Part shown: positions 62,701-64,000 of the stretch, one piece after another | Layout of the letters: the number at the start of each line of letters is the position of its first letter | How positions within the stretch are numbered: the first letter of the stretch is position 1 | Assembly (NCBI GenBank): GCA_000719025.1 | Contig: JODP01000018.1 | Coordinates: 124,001 to 188,000 of the forward strand | Direction of reading: 5' to 3' | Source: Kineosporia aurantiaca JCM 3230 | GTDB lineage: Bacteria > Actinomycetota > Actinomycetes > Actinomycetales > Kineosporiaceae | DNA: 64,000 nt | The notes under the pieces: generated by a model | What the model was told of the DNA's origin: nothing | The model's input: only the letters and a program-made list of their open reading frames with translations | Databases searched by the model: none | Position numbers and translations under genes: made by a program

Positions 62701-63534
62701 TGGGTCTACGACTCGCTGCTGTCCGAGTTCGCCGCGATGGGCTTCGAGTACGGGTACTCGGTCGAGCGACCGGACGCGCTGGTGCTCTGGGAGGCGCAGT
62801 TCGGCGACTTCGTCAACGGCGCGCAGACCATCGTGGACGAGTTCATCTCCTCGTCCGAGCAGAAGTGGGGTCAGCGCTCGTCGGTGACGCTGCTGCTGCC
62901 GCACGGCTACGAGGGCCAGGGACCGGACCACTCCAGCGCCCGGATCGAGCGCTTCCTGCAGATGTGCGCCGAGAACAACATGATCGTCGCGCAGCCCTCC
63001 ACCCCGGCGTCGTACTTCCACCTGCTGCGGCGTCAGGCCTACCTGAAGCCCCGCAAGCCGCTGATCGTCTTCACCCCGAAGTCGATGCTCCGGCTGAAGG
63101 CGGCGGTGTCGCCGATCGAGGAGTTCACCAACGGCGAGTTCCGCCCGGTGATCGCCGAGACCAGCGGTTCGCTGGGGCAGGTCGACCGGGTGCTGTTGTG
63201 CAGCGGGAAGATCTACCACGACCTGGCCGCCGAGCGGGCCAAGCGGAACGACCAGAGCACCGCGATCGTCCGGCTGGAGCAGCTCTACCCGCTGGACACC
63301 GCGGGCGTCCTGGCCGCGATCGAGCCGTACCGCGACGCCCAGCTGGTCTGGGTGCAGGACGAGCCGGCCAACCAGGGCCCGTGGCCGTCGATCGCGCTCA
63401 GCCTGCCGCAGGACCTGGGTGGGCGGCCGCTGCTGCGGATCTCCCGCCCGGCCTCGGCCTCCCCGGCCACCGGGTCGGCCAAGAAGCACCAGGCCGAGCA
63501 GGCGGCCCTGATCGCGCAGGCCTTCAACCGCTGA
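59737..63534 (+). CDS. kgd: Multifunctional 2-oxoglutarate metabolism enzyme (2-oxoglutarate dehydrogenase E1 with N-terminal succinyltransferase-like domain; Kgd/OdhA)
   Basis: 1265 residues. A short OdhA N-terminal segment (FGPNEWLVDELYQQYLSDKSSVDPAWWEFFADY) is followed by a Pro/Ala-rich linker of about 100 residues. An E2-type acyltransferase domain at about 150-370 (ending with STYDHRIIQGAGSGEFL) lacks any lipoyl domain. The E1 part has the TPP motif HGDAAFAGQGVV near residue 684 and INNQVGFTT. It oxidatively decarboxylates 2-oxoglutarate, using the E2/E3 of pyruvate dehydrogenase, or makes succinic semialdehyde or 2-hydroxy-3-oxoadipate. Activity is controlled by the FHA protein GarA/OdhI in relatives. 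GTG start; terminator follows. Confidence 0.97.
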   Translation: MSSEPLVTEFGPNEWLVDELYQQYLSDKSSVDPAWWEFFADYQPSETPHLRASSRPVDDSGSATSDTIPATGPDGAAGGRPVATAALQPPKPAAPPTAATPPPAPSTDPATTPQQTPKQPATLPAARTPREPASTSPAPAKQDAPQITRLKGPAGRVVTNMEASLEVPTATSVRAVPAKLLIDNRIVINNHLARSRGGKVSFTHLIGFALVEALELMPSMNASYTEDDGKPAIVQPAHINLGIAIDMPKPDGSRQLLVPNVRHCDGMDFAEFWAAYEDIVRRARTNKLGADDFVGTTMSLTNPGTIGTVHSVPRLMKGQGAIIGVGAMDYPAEYQGASEETIARLAVSKMLTLTSTYDHRIIQGAGSGEFLRIVHSKLLGEDGFYDRVFRSLRLPYEPVRWVRDISVSHDDQINKTARVQELIHSYRVRGHLMADTDPLEYKQRRHPDLDITTHGLTLWDLEREVPTGGFGGKPSATLRQILGVLRDTYCRTVGIEYMHIQDPEQRRWLQARLERPYAKPGREEQLRILGRLNAAEAFETFLQTKFVGQKRFSLEGGESVIALLDELLTNAARAELDEVCIGMPHRGRLNVLANIAGKSYGQIFREFEGQQDPRSVQGSGDVKYHLGTEGRYTTETGEKTKVYLAANPSHLEAVNPVLEGVARAKQDRLNRQGEIFSVLPVLMHGDAAFAGQGVVTETLNLSQLRGYRTGGTVHVVINNQVGFTTAPSSSRSSVYCTDAARMIQAPIFHVNGDDPEACVRVARLAFEFRMAFDKDVVIDMVCYRRRGHNEGDDPSMTQPLMYNLIEAKRSVRKLYTEGLIGRGDITVEEAEQALRDYQQQLERVFAETRDTVNHPPTLSRDVTAGLDLPSAQQQDDHSGNGHASAVSAEVLKRIGDAYVSPPEGFSVHPKLQTLLERRATMASEGGVDWAFGELLALGSILMDGTNIRLTGQDTRRGTFTQRHAVLTDKITAEEWTPLLNLNEDQGKFWVYDSLLSEFAAMGFEYGYSVERPDALVLWEAQFGDFVNGAQTIVDEFISSSEQKWGQRSSVTLLLPHGYEGQGPDHSSARIERFLQMCAENNMIVAQPSTPASYFHLLRRQAYLKPRKPLIVFTPKSMLRLKAAVSPIEEFTNGEFRPVIAETSGSLGQVDRVLLCSGKIYHDLAAERAKRNDQSTAIVRLEQLYPLDTAGVLAAIEPYRDAQLVWVQDEPANQGPWPSIALSLPQDLGGRPLLRISRPASASPATGSAKKHQAEQAALIAQAFNR

Positions 63535-63539
63535 GCCCT

Positions 63540-63575
63540 CCGGCTCCGCATCCGGAAACCCGGATGCGGAGCCGG
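63540..63575 (+). terminator. Terminator after kgd
   Basis: CCGGCTCCGCATCCGG at 63540-63555 pairs over all 16 bases with CCGGATGCGGAGCCGG at 63560-63575 around an AAAC loop, 5 bp after the kgd stop. A strong hairpin without U-tract. Confidence 0.85.
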
Positions 63576-63604
63576 ACCCTAGGAAAGTCGGACAGACTAC
63601 GACC

Positions 63605-63790
63605 ATGTACTTCACCGACCGAGGGATCGAGGAGCTCGAGCAACGCCGCGGGGAAGAAGAGGTGACGCTGGCCTGGCTGGCCGAGAAGCTGCGGACCTTC
63701 GTCGACCTCAACCCGGATTTCGAGACCCCGGTCGAGCGGCTGGCCACCTGGCTGGCCCGGCTCGACGACGATGACGACGAGGACCTGTGA
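63605..63790 (+). CDS. DUF6104-type small acidic protein
   Basis: 61 residues: MYFTDRGIEELEQRRGEEE, a helical core with WLAEKLRTFVDLNPDFETPVERLATWLARL and an all-acidic tail (DDDDDEDL). I recall this as the DUF6104 family, found next to kgd in actinomycetes; the neighbour here agrees. Role unknown. It overlaps the next gene by 4 bp (GTGA). Confidence 0.8.
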   Translation: MYFTDRGIEELEQRRGEEEVTLAWLAEKLRTFVDLNPDFETPVERLATWLARLDDDDDEDL

Positions 63791-64000
63791 GCCGGCTGCG
63801 CGCGAACGCCGGTAACCCGGGCGAGCTTCCGCAGGTCCGGATCTGCGTGGTCGGGGACGCGCTGGTCGCCGGGGTCGGCGACCCCAAGTCGCTGGGCTGG
63901 GTGGGCCGGGTCGCGGCCCGCACCCCGCAGGACGAGATGGCGCTTTCCGTCTACACTCTGGGCGTTCCCGGAGAGAACACGGCCGACCTCGGCGCACGCT
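63787..64000 (+). CDS. SGNH/GDSL-type hydrolase-like protein (N-terminal part, runs off the window)
   Basis: The GTG at 63787 overlaps the preceding stop. About 71 residues are inside: VRICVVGDALVAGVGDPKSLGWVGRVAART, then VYTLGVPGENTADLGAR. This is the first block of an SGNH hydrolase, where GDSLVAG is usual; here Ser is replaced by Ala (GDALVAG), which would remove the catalytic nucleophile. The second block (G-V-x-G-x-N/T) is present. It may therefore be a non-catalytic member. The 3' end lies outside. Confidence 0.75.
   Translation, partial: MSRLRANAGNPGELPQVRICVVGDALVAGVGDPKSLGWVGRVAARTPQDEMALSVYTLGVPGENTADLGAR

Overview
This is a high-GC window with strong G/C third-position bias, GTG starts and many 4-bp ATGA/GTGA overlaps. 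A WhiB protein, a fused Kgd/OdhA-type 2-oxoglutarate enzyme followed by a DUF6104 protein, a phosphoketolase and a hopanoid cluster together point to an actinomycete. The exact genus is not determinable here; a Kineosporiales- or Frankiales-like lineage is only a guess.

Layout. 1-8.1 kb (minus strand): methylmalonyl-CoA mutase genes with the start of their GTPase chaperone meaB and a UBP zinc-finger protein, then an XRE regulator, lysA and argS. 8.3-14.8 kb: a GntR regulator, tRNA-Arg(CCG), a run of small lipoprotein, membrane and hypothetical genes, a DeoR regulator divergent from a deoxyribosyltransferase-like gene, and decayed gene remnants. 15.1-18.7 kb: phosphoketolase and acetate kinase. 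18.8-24.2 kb: a proline-rich protein, a cold-shock-domain protein, an acyltransferase-3/SGNH protein and a membrane-anchored protein.

24.3-34.5 kb is the most unusual accessory region. A FCD-type GntR regulator diverges from an operon encoding VOC, gamma-glutamyltransferase-like, aspartate-dehydrogenase-like and NitT/TauT-type ABC transporter proteins. About 0.7 kb further on is a second operon with a Rieske oxygenase, an NTF2/SnoaL-like protein, a small barrel-like protein and a methyltransferase. Both operons carry the same 13-bp motif (GGATACAARATCC) at their promoters, and a variant lies upstream of the regulator gene. I infer one regulon for uptake and oxidative breakdown of an unidentified, probably nitrogen-containing compound. 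The Rieske module is flanked by arrays of a 22-bp-period repeat built on GTGATCATG. A third array lies near 49.3 kb, and a solo copy at 11.25 kb supplies the stop codons of two convergent genes.

34.8-47.7 kb: a DMT-type membrane protein, a PAP2/wax-ester-synthase fusion, a PucR-type regulator and, divergent from it, a tight hopanoid operon: hpnC, hpnD, hpnE, a polyprenyl diphosphate synthase, shc, a fused hpnG-ispH and hpnH. It runs from the last MEP-pathway step through squalene and hopene to adenosyl- and ribosylhopane. 47.7-64 kb: a VC0807-like membrane protein, an SDR enzyme, a GNAT, a sigma factor coupled to an Ogt-type DNA repair protein with a 12-bp tandem repeat, NADH dehydrogenase II, an alpha/beta hydrolase, a repeat-rich gap, a WhiB3/WhiD-like protein, a VanY-type peptidase, two CNNM transporters, kgd, a DUF6104 protein and the start of an SGNH-like protein.
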